This document shows positions 1 to 8,195 of a stretch of DNA of 31,519 nucleotides, one piece after another. Each line of letters starts with the position of its first letter. Position 1 is the first letter of the stretch. The DNA comes from JAUUZT01 sp964654015 (GTDB lineage: Bacteria; Chloroflexota; Dehalococcoidia; GIF9; AB-539-J10): the NCBI GenBank assembly GCA_964654015.1, contig CAZZHQ010000023.1:1-31519 (forward strand). Reading direction: 5' to 3'. The position numbers and the translations under genes are program-made. The notes beneath the pieces were generated by a model, which ran no database searches, was not told the origin of the DNA, and saw only the letters and a program-made list of their open reading frames with translations.

Positions 1-283
1 GGGTAACACCCAGGAGGGGTAACCCTACGGAAAGTGCCACAGAAACATACCGCTCTGCATTGCAGTGTAAGGGTGAAATGGCGAGGTAAGAGCTCACCAG
101 CGGTCGGGTGACCGGCCGGTTGGGCAAACCCCACCTGGAGCAAGACCGAATAGAAGGGCGATTGAAGCGCTCGGCTGAAGCCCTCGGGTTGGTCGCTTGA
201 CTCCGATGGTAACATCGGAGCTAGATGGATGGTCACCGCCCTGTATAAGGGTACAGAACTCGGCTTATAGATCTACTTGCTCG
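1..283 (+). ncRNA. rnpB: RNase P RNA, 3' part (5' end outside window)
   Basis: This is the catalytic RNA of ribonuclease P, which trims tRNA 5' leaders. The conserved run GGAAAGTGCCACAGAAA lies near 29-45, AAGGGTGAAATGGCGAGGTAAGAGCTCACCAGC-type sequence follows at about 69-101, and the universal 3' core ACAGAACTCGGCTTATAG ends near 271. All are typical of the bacterial A-type molecule. The 5' portion is cut off by the window start. The exact 3' end is estimated from the position where the P1 strand should finish. Confidence 0.93.
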
Positions 284-309
284 CTATTATTTCTACGGTA
301 AAAGAAACT

Positions 310-1152
310 TCAGCGTTTTTTAATAACCATAGAGGCATAACCCACGACCCTGGAGAAGTCGCCGGTTGTATCACCACTGGTGGCGTACTTCAATAATTCG
401 GGCTTCCGCGCATTCATTGCCCTGGCTGCTATTATCGCTACAGCTACCGGTCCATAACCGCACATCGTGCAGTTGAGAGATGCCCTGCGCTGATACAATT
501 CCCCTTCGTCAAGATTAGTAATAGCTTCAATCATGGCCCTATCTTTCTCTGTGGTTATGTCATGAGACTCATAGTGAGAGAAGTCAGTGCTGGCAATGAT
601 TATGGAGTTTGCGGCGTACATTGAGATAGTCTTCCCCAGCTCCTGAGCTGTTTCCAAATCTTGAGCCATCATGGTTATTGGTACAATTCTCACTTTCCCA
701 TAGAGATGTTGAAGCCAGGGCAACTGTACTTCTACACTATGTTCATAGAGGTGAGCTGTCTCGTCTGCCTTAACTATGCCACCCGTTAGCTGCTGCGTTA
801 AATCTTCATTCACCGACACTTCACCTAGAGGAGTGCTCCAGGCATTTTTCGCCCATATCGAAACTGGAGGGCCATACCCGGTATGATTGGGACCGATTAT
901 TATTGCAGTTTCGATTATGCCATCATCCGCAAGTTGCTTATAAGCATGAGCTGCTACAGGGCCGGAGTATAAATAACCTGCGTGGGGAACAATGAGGCTT
1001 AAGATTTCCCTGGGACCCTCTCCAGCTATACGTGGCAGGCCTCCTGGCCCAAGTTCATGTTTATAACACCACTCTATTTGCTCTTCGAGTTCTCCCTGAG
1101 AGCCGGCATAAAACATGCCTGAAACTGACGGTTTCCTGATATGCGTAAACAT
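310..1152 (-). CDS. amrB: Memo family protein (AmmeMemoRadiSam system protein B)
   Basis: A 280-residue protein of the Memo family, which has a class III extradiol-dioxygenase-like fold and is often called AmmeMemoRadiSam system protein B. The N-terminal RKPSVSGMFYAGS opening, the PHAGYLYSGPVAAHAY block (about residues 56-71), GPNHTGYG (about 88-95) and the late NCTMCGYGPVA segment supply the His and Cys residues typical of the family. Length is normal. It is the last gene of a leftward operon, 15 bp after the 217-residue hypothetical protein. The usual partners, an AMMECR1-domain protein and a radical SAM protein, are not in the window. The molecular reaction of bacterial Memo is not settled, so the call is to family only. 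Confidence 0.9.
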   Translation of the reverse strand: MFTHIRKPSVSGMFYAGSQGELEEQIEWCYKHELGPGGLPRIAGEGPREILSLIVPHAGYLYSGPVAAHAYKQLADDGIIETAIIIGPNHTGYGPPVSIWAKNAWSTPLGEVSVNEDLTQQLTGGIVKADETAHLYEHSVEVQLPWLQHLYGKVRIVPITMMAQDLETAQELGKTISMYAANSIIIASTDFSHYESHDITTEKDRAMIEAITNLDEGELYQRRASLNCTMCGYGPVAVAIIAARAMNARKPELLKYATSGDTTGDFSRVVGYASMVIKKR

Positions 1153-1167
1153 GACTGATGTCCAGCT

Positions 1168-1821
1168 TTATTTATTACTCTTTTCCTCTTTGTCTTTTTG
1201 AGGAGTCTCTTCTTTTTTCTTTTGTGGTTCCCTCAACCATCGATGAATCTCATCCAAGGCAGGGGGGAAAATACTGAACACCTCTATATCGCCAGCAAAT
1301 TGTAATTTGTGCTCCTCCTGAATAAACAGCAGGCCGACTTCATCCTCCTTGAGGGTCTCTGTTATTTGTTTGGACAGGAATTCAGCTCTCTTCTTCGAAG
1401 TCTCAAAATAGGACTCTGAAACCTGCATAGCTACTTTCTGGCTGGTAAGTCCAGAGAAAATACATCTTTCCCAATCAATAGTTTCCTCGAGGAGCTCTTT
1501 ATCTTCAAAAGCCTCAAGCACGGCATCGCTTTCACATTTATTTTTAACAACCTGATAGCTGCCTGGGCTTAAGTTTTCCAGTATTTTCAGCCCATCCTCT
1601 CCAGATTGCACGACCGATTCGTGATAAATTCGCCTTATGCTGCCAATCTGGCCCTCTAACTTACTTAGCTGCTCCGATACCTGCTGCCAGTAAACACTGA
1701 CCTTTTTCTTATATTCCTCAGGGGCTTTATCGCTTGAGAATAAAAGGGGGACAAAGTAAAGTTTCTTACCTTTTCGGAAATCCTCCACTGAGGGTTTTTC
1801 TATCTTGCCAAGCTCTGTCAC
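1168..1821 (-). CDS. conserved hypothetical protein, charged C-terminal tail
   Basis: A 217-residue soluble protein that I do not recognise. It starts with GTG, and this start overlaps the upstream gene's TGA as GTGA, a classic translational-coupling arrangement. The middle is rich in Lys, Glu and Gln and looks largely helical, with heptad-like stretches near residues 40-60 and 135-160. The last 20 or so residues are almost purely Lys/Glu/Gln/Thr and are probably disordered. There is no signal peptide or membrane segment. It lies between a small Cys-containing protein and the Memo gene, so it probably works with one of them. Confidence 0.8.
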   Translation of the reverse strand: MTELGKIEKPSVEDFRKGKKLYFVPLLFSSDKAPEEYKKKVSVYWQQVSEQLSKLEGQIGSIRRIYHESVVQSGEDGLKILENLSPGSYQVVKNKCESDAVLEAFEDKELLEETIDWERCIFSGLTSQKVAMQVSESYFETSKKRAEFLSKQITETLKEDEVGLLFIQEEHKLQFAGDIEVFSIFPPALDEIHRWLREPQKKKEETPQKDKEEKSNK

Positions 1822-2141
1822 TGTCTATCAGTCGTCTCCTCTTCTCTGCCCCAGTTTTGCATTAGCTCTTTGATAATCTGTGCTAGCCTGGGACTGTCTT
1901 TTAAGCGCTGAGTAAATACAGGGCAACTCTGCAGAATCATGTTCTGACCAGCGGAGGCTATGCCTTCTAAAGCATTGTCCATTTCATTTTTTGCCGCATC
2001 CGGGAGATTTGTCGTCTGCATCATCGACCTGAAATGCGCTATGTCATCGGAACTAGCCTGTATGGGGGAAACACAATTTTTATACCAGGGACATTCCTTG
2101 CACTTAATTATGGCAGAAGCTTCGTCAAGTATATCACCCAT
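1818..2141 (-). CDS. small Cys-motif hypothetical protein, operon head
   Basis: A 107-residue protein starting at ATG 2141 (MGDILDEASAII). This start is preferred over an upstream in-frame one at 2204 because AGGAGG sits 7-8 bases before it and a promoter-like pair (2162-2191) lies inside the longer version. It carries C-x2-C-x5-C (CKECPWYKNC, residues 14-23) and a further Cys in QSCPVF, so it could bind zinc or an iron-sulfur cluster; this is inference. It is the first gene of the leftward operon with the 217-residue protein and Memo. Function unknown. Confidence 0.8.
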   Translation of the reverse strand: MGDILDEASAIIKCKECPWYKNCVSPIQASSDDIAHFRSMMQTTNLPDAAKNEMDNALEGIASAGQNMILQSCPVFTQRLKDSPRLAQIIKELMQNWGREEETTDRQ

Positions 2142-2161
2142 TTTATAAGTCCTCCTCTCAG

Positions 2162-2191
2162 ATTGTAGCAATATGTTTTCACCAAGGGCAA
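2162..2191 (-). promoter_or_regulatory. sigma-70-like promoter for the leftward Memo operon
   Basis: On the minus strand TTGCCC (2186-2191) and TACAAT (2162-2167) are separated by 18 bp. The predicted start of transcription lies just ahead of the SD and ATG at 2141. Confidence 0.45.
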
Positions 2192-2252
2192 ATCCAGCTC
2201 TCAATTTATGGAACCATTGGGCAGAAACCCACCTTTCTTTTAGCCGGCTATA

Positions 2253-2281
2253 TTGACACCAAATCAGCCAGGAAATATTAT
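2253..2281 (+). promoter_or_regulatory. near-consensus sigma-70 promoter for the PH-like gene
   Basis: TTGACA (2253-2258) and TATTAT (2276-2281) are separated by exactly 17 bp. The predicted 5' leader is about 25 nt and contains GGAGGAGG just before ATG 2314. It may also drive recN, which starts 33 bp after the PH-like gene. Confidence 0.7.
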
Positions 2282-2313
2282 TTACGTGTTAATCTCGGAG
2301 GAGGTATCGGATT

Positions 2314-2700
2314 ATGGCAATCTATGCAGAAGACATCATTGTAGATAAGAAGGATCAACTGGAGAAAATTGAGGGCCTATGCCTGGAAGATGAAATCATT
2401 CGAGCTGTTTTCGATTTAAAGGGCAGAGGTACAGGCTTTATAGGTATCACAAACAAGAGGGTCATCTACTATGACAAGGAATTCCTTAGAGGTAAAAAAG
2501 CGCTGGTCAGTATACCAATCTACCAGATTGCAGCAGTAGCCAGTGAGGACAACAAGGGTTTTCTGATTAAGAGCGGCTTCTTAGTCAGTGATACTTTAAC
2601 TATCAGTTCGATGGGGCTTGAGCCAAAGACCTTTGAATTCCGTGGTGGAGACAAAGCTCACCAGGCACATAATATCCTCATGGAATACCTGCTATCATAG
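2314..2700 (+). CDS. bacterial PH-like domain protein
   Basis: A 128-residue cytosolic protein that matches the small bacterial pleckstrin-homology-like (YokE/bPH type) pattern. It has an early helix, then alternating beta strands with GTGFIGITNKRVIYYDKEF (about residues 49-67), IPIYQIAAVASEDNKGFLIKSG and a strand-turn run ending in FEFRGGDKAHQAHNILM, which would be the closing helix. GxTNKRvifyd is the most recognisable motif of these proteins. The start is set by a strong SD (GGAGGAGG). The ligand or partner is unknown. The gene precedes recN in the same direction. Confidence 0.75.
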   Translation: MAIYAEDIIVDKKDQLEKIEGLCLEDEIIRAVFDLKGRGTGFIGITNKRVIYYDKEFLRGKKALVSIPIYQIAAVASEDNKGFLIKSGFLVSDTLTISSMGLEPKTFEFRGGDKAHQAHNILMEYLLS

Positions 2701-2733
2701 GGACTATCACGGTATTGATTAATTTGAGGCAAG

Positions 2734-4470
2734 ATGCTGCTAGAACTATCAGTTGAGAACTTCGGGATAATCGGGCAGATAAAATGGCAACCGATTTCGA
2801 CCTTTAATGTGCTCACCGGCGAAACCGGTGCAGGCAAGTCTCTGATAATTGATGCCATCGAGGCCCTCACAGGCAAACGGATAGGAGAGGAAGTTATTCG
2901 TGCGGATGCAGATTATGCCAGAGTCGAGGGCGTTATCAAGCTTAGCGAAAACCCAGCTCTACAGAGTATCCTGGCGGGACATGGAATTGAAGGGGAAGAT
3001 AATATCGTATTAACCCGCCAGATTGACCGAGGAAATCGTGGCATTAATCGAGTAAACGGACGCGCTGTTCCTCTCCGTTTACTACGTGAAATCGGAAGGC
3101 TGCTGATAGATATCCATGGCCAAAGTGAACATGTTTCCCTTAACGACCCATCTGTACAGTTGCTTCTATTAGATCGTTATGCTCATGGCGAAGTACTCCG
3201 TTCTGAAATTGAGTCAGCCGTGGAGAAATTTTATCAGGTAGAGAAAGAACTAAAAGCACTGACCGAGGATGCGAGGGAGGCAGCTCGCCGTAGCGACCTG
3301 TTAAGTTTTCAGGTTGATGAAATAATAAAGGCCGAACTACAGGACGGTGAAGACATCGAGCTTCAAGCGGAGAGCTCTATCCTTTCAAATGTAGAAAAAC
3401 TTAAGTCCTTTTCTCAGGCAGCCTATGAGGCGCTCTATAGCGGGGAGCTTTCTCTTCCTTCGGCCACTGACAGGCTCGGAGAAGCCGTAAAGTTACTCCA
3501 AGAGCTTGCCCAGGCAGATCCAGGCACGAAGGACTTATTGAAGGACGCGGAAGGAGCATCCTACCAAATTGAGGATGTATCCCTGTCTCTCAGGGCATAC
3601 CAGGATAAGCTTGAATATGATCCTGAGCGATTGGAAAGGATAGAGCAGCGGCTTAGCCTTATCCGTGATTTGAAGCGGAAATATGGCGATTCCATCAACG
3701 ATATGAATCAATATGCAGATGAGGTAGAGGAGGAATTAAAGCAACTTGACAGTAGAGGTGAAAGAAGGTCTGAGTTGCAGGAGGAGGAAGCAGTACTCAG
3801 AAAAAATATAGGAGAGATGAGCTTTCGCCTATCGACTATCCGACACGAGGCTGCTGATAAGTTATCCGGAGAGATAGAGAAGGAACTTGCTCATTTGAAT
3901 ATGGCACAGGTTAGATTTCAAGTACAGTTCTCCCGGTTTGATACGGAGAACGAGGTTGAGCTTCCAGATGGTCATAGCTATTCTTTTACCAATAGTGGCA
4001 TAGACAGGGTAGATTTTTTCCTGGCTACCAATCCAGGTGAAGACTTTAAATCTCTAGCTAAAATTGCCTCGACTGGAGAGGCATCTCGCCTTATGCTGGC
4101 TATAAAAAGCGTTCTTTCGAAGGTGGATGCCACTCCCACATTAATCTTTGACGAAATCGACATTGGTGTGGGAGGCAGGAGTGGCGACGTAGTGGGTCAA
4201 ATGCTTTCAACTCTGAGTAAAGACCACCAGGTTATCTGTATTACCCACCTTCCTCAAGTAGCGGTGTTTGCCAATGCCCACTACAATGTCCACAAGGACT
4301 TTCACGATGAGCGTACTATTACAACGGTTACTCTCCTTTCAGGGCAGGACAGGCTCAAGGAACTCTCCGCTATGCAAGGGAGTTTGAGCGAACCTGCCAT
4401 AGAGAGCGCCCAGGAGCTTTTAGAAAAGGCGGAGGCATGGAAGATAACCAAGCAAACAGTGGTTGACTAG
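2734..4470 (+). CDS. recN: DNA repair protein RecN
   Basis: RecN is an SMC-like ATPase that acts at double-strand breaks. The protein is 578 residues, within the usual range. Walker A is GETGAGKS at 29-36. A long Glu/Lys/Leu-rich coiled-coil region fills about 155-385. The ABC signature is at 446-452 and Walker B at 470-476 (LIFDEID), followed by IGVGGRSG and the ITHLPQVA switch. The signature reads STGEASR, whereas RecN proteins normally have SGGE(L/T)SR; the change at the second Gly is unusual. SD TTGAGG precedes ATG 2734. It converges on the aldolase gene with only 8 bp between the stops. Confidence 0.95.
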   Translation: MLLELSVENFGIIGQIKWQPISTFNVLTGETGAGKSLIIDAIEALTGKRIGEEVIRADADYARVEGVIKLSENPALQSILAGHGIEGEDNIVLTRQIDRGNRGINRVNGRAVPLRLLREIGRLLIDIHGQSEHVSLNDPSVQLLLLDRYAHGEVLRSEIESAVEKFYQVEKELKALTEDAREAARRSDLLSFQVDEIIKAELQDGEDIELQAESSILSNVEKLKSFSQAAYEALYSGELSLPSATDRLGEAVKLLQELAQADPGTKDLLKDAEGASYQIEDVSLSLRAYQDKLEYDPERLERIEQRLSLIRDLKRKYGDSINDMNQYADEVEEELKQLDSRGERRSELQEEEAVLRKNIGEMSFRLSTIRHEAADKLSGEIEKELAHLNMAQVRFQVQFSRFDTENEVELPDGHSYSFTNSGIDRVDFFLATNPGEDFKSLAKIASTGEASRLMLAIKSVLSKVDATPTLIFDEIDIGVGGRSGDVVGQMLSTLSKDHQVICITHLPQVAVFANAHYNVHKDFHDERTITTVTLLSGQDRLKELSAMQGSLSEPAIESAQELLEKAEAWKITKQTVVD

Positions 4471-4478
4471 TCTGCTGC

Positions 4479-5240
4479 TTATTCCTTTCCCTGTGCGACG
4501 CGTGCCTTCTTTAGAGCATCCTTCGCCCCTTGAATCAGGAAATTATCCGCTGCTCCTACAGTATTAAATCTGAATCCTTTCTTGATTGCCCACTCAATGT
4601 TGTCAGGACTGGTGAACATTCCTGCGGGTTTACCTCTTTTCGCGGCTGCCGCCAGTACCTTATCGAAAGCTGCCAGGTATTGCGGATTATCCCAGTCTGG
4701 AGGTGTGCCAAGCATACTAAAAGCAAGGTCATAAGGCCCAATATAGCAAGCATCTACTCCTTCCACAGCCAGTATCTCATCCACATTATCGACTGCCTGT
4801 TGAGTCTCAATCTGGACAGCTATCAGGAGTTCATCGTTTGCCGTATTGACGTAATCAGGGTCAAAAGTGGCTGCTCTGCGTGGTCCGCATCCCCTGATTC
4901 CCTCAGGTGGATATTTGCAAATCCGAACGGCATACTCAGCCTCTTCTTTCGAGTTGACCCAGGGCAACAGTACACCATAAGCGCCCAAATCCAGGACACG
5001 TTTAACCACTACCATATCATTCCATTGAGGCCTGACAATAGGAACACAACTGGTTCCATTCATCGCCTGCATCATTACCTGCATGGTCTCAAATCCTATC
5101 GGACTGTGTTCTCCATCCAGCAGGAGAAAGTCATAGCCAAGCCGTGATAGCCACTCAGTCACATCAGGATGACCGAGACCAACGAATGTACCCGTAATTG
5201 TCTCTCCTTTTTTCAATCTTGCCTTAAGCTCGTTTTTCAA
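4479..5240 (-). CDS. HpcH/HpaI-family aldolase
   Basis: A class II metal-dependent aldolase of the HpcH/HpaI family, which cleaves or forms 2-keto-3-deoxy acids to pyruvate plus an aldehyde. The protein is 253 residues, a typical length. Visible motifs are LLLDGEH (catalytic His region, about residues 39-45), RPQWND, GAYGVLLPWV, the metal-ligand segment QIET and the GPYDLA motif. Start is TTG 5240 with a G-rich SD (GGGGG) about 9 bases upstream; no better start is present. It lies 43 bp downstream of the FAD oxidoreductase on the same strand, so the two are likely co-transcribed. The substrate cannot be assigned. Confidence 0.9.
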   Translation of the reverse strand: MKNELKARLKKGETITGTFVGLGHPDVTEWLSRLGYDFLLLDGEHSPIGFETMQVMMQAMNGTSCVPIVRPQWNDMVVVKRVLDLGAYGVLLPWVNSKEEAEYAVRICKYPPEGIRGCGPRRAATFDPDYVNTANDELLIAVQIETQQAVDNVDEILAVEGVDACYIGPYDLAFSMLGTPPDWDNPQYLAAFDKVLAAAAKRGKPAGMFTSPDNIEWAIKKGFRFNTVGAADNFLIQGAKDALKKARVAQGKE

Positions 5241-5283
5241 TGTTTATTACCCCCTGTTTTTATTTTCCTCTGGTGAAGTTTTA

Positions 5284-6648
5284 TTAACTACCAGGTATCG
5301 TCAGTATTGCCTTATCTTCCAAAAGTTTATCTCTGAGTAGTTCTGCATTTAGTTCAGCAGGAGCAATGTCATCCTGCACAATAGCAGCGGCAGCCGTACC
5401 AGCCGCTTGCCCCAACGCCATGCAACAAGGAATAAGGCGGACACTTCCCAGTGCCTTTCCTGTAGTAGAAACACAGCGGCCGGCTACAAGCAGATTTCTT
5501 GATTCTTCGGGAATGAGACATCGATAAGGAACAGCGTAAGAGCCTCCCCCTTTAATAAAACTGAATTGTGTTTTCCCCCCTTTGGGGTCGTGTATGTCGA
5601 TAGGATATGCCCCTCTGGCAATTCCATCCGGAAACTCACTCCGTCCGAGTACCTCTTGCTCAGTGAGCGTATATATACCGCGAATCCTCCGTCCTTCTCT
5701 AATACCGACACGAGGACAGCTGCTTACCAGATATGCCTTCTCACAGCCAGGAACTCGTTCTCTCAAACCTTTCATTACAGCATTAATATTCCTTCTTTCG
5801 CTGGTTTCTGCACGATTAATATCTACAGCGATGGTGGGGTCAACATTGACTGTACGAGTAATATTAAAGGCCATCTCCTCTTTTCTCCAGCATGTACCAG
5901 TAAAGGTAACAGGGTTTTCATCTTCCCAGATTTCAGCATGGCCAGCCAGGAAGAGATAGCCTTCTTCTCCATCCAGAAGCTTCCCACGAACAAGTCGGAT
6001 ATGCCAGTCGCGAAGTCCTTTAATAACTCCTTCTTCTTTGAGGCTCTTTACCATCCGCTCAGCATCAACATTGCCCACCCGGATGATATTGGTTACATTC
6101 TGCATTTTCCCTTCGCCTCGCCGTTCCGTCGGGAAACCTGCGGCCCAGGCAAGTCCCGCATCACCAGTGGCATCTATGAATACCCTCGCTGCCAAATTTT
6201 GACGGCCTTCCACTGTCATCAACTCTATTGAGTTTATTTTCCTGTCTTTTGTCTGAGCGCCGATAACTACTGTCTGTAGCAGTAGACTAACCCCGGACTC
6301 CAGTGCCATCTCCTGGGCAGCAATCTTCAAGATTTCCGGGTCATATGAAGTTAAAGAAAAGTCATAGTTGTATTCGTCACTCGAAGTCTTCCATGTGCCT
6401 CCCCTGGAGTGACCCATACATCCTCCCAGAGAGACCATTCTGTCCACGAGCTCCTGGGGCAAGCCTCCTACAACCTTGCTGCCATCCCCTGAAAAGAAAC
6501 CCAGCATAGGGAGACCGTAGGTAGCCGTGCCACCAAGATATCCATCACGCTCTATAAGTAAAGTATTAGCTCCAGAGCGGGATGAGGCGATGGCCGCCAT
6601 CATTCCAGCAGTACCACCACCGCATACAATTACATCGTATTGATTCAC
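5284..6648 (-). CDS. FAD-dependent oxidoreductase (FAD_oxidored family)
   Basis: A 454-residue flavoprotein with an N-terminal Rossmann motif GGGTAG (10-15) followed by ERDGYLGGTATYGLP, characteristic of the FAD-dependent oxidoreductases annotated as PF12831. Further landmarks are FIDATGDAGLAWAAGFP in the middle and the C-terminal flavin segment NLLVAGRCVSTTGKALGSVR. There is no signal peptide or membrane segment. The start is GTG 6648, with AAGGAG 7 bases upstream. It sits between the M14-like peptidase (184 bp upstream) and the aldolase (43 bp downstream). It probably oxidises a small hydroxy- or amino-acid-like substrate in this catabolic unit; the substrate is inference only. Confidence 0.9.
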   Translation of the reverse strand: MNQYDVIVCGGGTAGMMAAIASSRSGANTLLIERDGYLGGTATYGLPMLGFFSGDGSKVVGGLPQELVDRMVSLGGCMGHSRGGTWKTSSDEYNYDFSLTSYDPEILKIAAQEMALESGVSLLLQTVVIGAQTKDRKINSIELMTVEGRQNLAARVFIDATGDAGLAWAAGFPTERRGEGKMQNVTNIIRVGNVDAERMVKSLKEEGVIKGLRDWHIRLVRGKLLDGEEGYLFLAGHAEIWEDENPVTFTGTCWRKEEMAFNITRTVNVDPTIAVDINRAETSERRNINAVMKGLRERVPGCEKAYLVSSCPRVGIREGRRIRGIYTLTEQEVLGRSEFPDGIARGAYPIDIHDPKGGKTQFSFIKGGGSYAVPYRCLIPEESRNLLVAGRCVSTTGKALGSVRLIPCCMALGQAAGTAAAAIVQDDIAPAELNAELLRDKLLEDKAILTIPGS

Positions 6649-6832
6649 TATAATCTCCTTCTCGTTACTATATCTGAACCAACAACCTTCAATATCAAGA
6701 CAACTTTGCTGTGATTATATTAGTCCTCAGTTGCAGTAGCGTCAAGAGTCGTTGTCCTGAACCATTTACCTACAGCATTTGATCGGAATATGAGATTACA
6801 ACAATCCGATTCAACGCGAATCTAGAACCGTA

Positions 6833-7993
6833 TTAGAAATCGATAGAGACCTCGTAAGTTCCAGCGACGGCAGGAGGAACATCAACAAAAACAAAAGTAG
6901 AACAATTATCAGTTGAGCTGTAATAGTCTGTTTTAATTCCGTTCAGGCTAACTCCATTGATAGCAGGATTACCACGTATCCGGCAGCAGATGGAAAAGGC
7001 ACTTGATAAAGGTTCCCCTGAATACTCAACTTTGGCCTTAATCCTGTTTTGAGAAGGTAGCATCCTTATTGGGTCAGTGAAAAAATCTCGTTTCTGCCAG
7101 ATTTCCATGCGGGATTCTCTGCGTACTGCAGCACTTTGTCCTGCTGCCCTTAAAGAAACGAGCATATTGCCTCTAATAATCCGGTTTGGATAACCTGAAG
7201 CAAATTCCCATGAAGAGCGGGTATTCCCCAATTCCAGCAGAGGAATTATTGCAGCAAGTCCGCTTTTACCACATTCATCATCGTTAAGGTAAAAGTCATT
7301 TACTTCCATCCCCATTACCAGTGAGTGTAATTGCTCATAGGCAGGTGCACAAACCCAGTTATTATAAGAGGGGGTGTCATAGTTAGACGGTCGGGGAGTG
7401 CTGAGCCACGGCGCTAGTGATTGAACACCAAGCGCATGTGTCACATAAGGGTATCCGGCCACAGCGGCGCCTTCCATCATCCTGCAAGCTGCTAACCCAT
7501 GAATAAGGTCATCCTCTCCAAGATGTTTGGTATGTCCTGTGATGACTGCTTCGAGGTCCCCCCTCTCCAGGCTATGGATATCCAGTACCATATCTGCCTG
7601 TGATTTTAAAATCAACGGTAAAATTATTTTACTTTCGTCATCAGATATTCTGTCCCATGGAGCTCCAAATTCCTGCTTCATAAAGCCATCAGGATTAACA
7701 ACTGGAATAACTATCACCAGTTGTTTACGTCTCGTCTCTGCCCCGTTCTCCGATACTAACCAATCCAATAAACTTAAGACAGCAGGGGCTACTCCCGCTT
7801 CATCCCCATGCCTCAAACCCATAATCACAGCAACCTCCTTTTCAACAAGGGGAACTTTTTTATCAGTTATGTACACAGCGTTGATATTCCGACCTTCAGC
7901 GGAGAGGCCAAGAGAATGTAGTTCTACTGCATCTGAATTGTCAGCTAAAAGTTTGCGAATATTTTCATCAATCAATTCCAGGGATAAATTCAC
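6833..7993 (-). CDS. M14-like zinc carboxypeptidase / succinylglutamate desuccinylase-type
   Basis: A 386-residue metallohydrolase of the M14/AstE-AspA superfamily. The zinc motif H-x-x-E is HGDE (62-65), followed by VVNPDGF and by MVLDIHS, which supplies the third ligand. LLELGNTRSSWEF late in the protein probably holds the catalytic Glu. The last 80 residues are beta-rich and may be an accessory domain. There is no signal peptide, so it probably acts in the cytoplasm. The start is GTG 7993 with AAGGAGGA 8-10 bases upstream. It is the first gene of the leftward M14/FAD oxidoreductase/aldolase group and divergent from the WYL regulator. Whether it removes an amino acid or an acyl group is unclear. 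Confidence 0.82.
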   Translation of the reverse strand: MNLSLELIDENIRKLLADNSDAVELHSLGLSAEGRNINAVYITDKKVPLVEKEVAVIMGLRHGDEAGVAPAVLSLLDWLVSENGAETRRKQLVIVIPVVNPDGFMKQEFGAPWDRISDDESKIILPLILKSQADMVLDIHSLERGDLEAVITGHTKHLGEDDLIHGLAACRMMEGAAVAGYPYVTHALGVQSLAPWLSTPRPSNYDTPSYNNWVCAPAYEQLHSLVMGMEVNDFYLNDDECGKSGLAAIIPLLELGNTRSSWEFASGYPNRIIRGNMLVSLRAAGQSAAVRRESRMEIWQKRDFFTDPIRMLPSQNRIKAKVEYSGEPLSSAFSICCRIRGNPAINGVSLNGIKTDYYSSTDNCSTFVFVDVPPAVAGTYEVSIDF

Positions 7994-8195
7994 TCTTATC
8001 CTTCCTCCTTATCTTTGTATCGACCATTAGAACCAGTCTATTCACTATATAAGTTTACTTTCATTCGTAACCAGCAATAAGGTCCTACTGCTAATATTTT
8101 TACATGTTCTCGCCTGATAATGCAATTGAATAAAAATATTAACATCGGTGGTAGAATACAGATAGAGGATTCTGCGACAGGAGATAGAGAAAACA

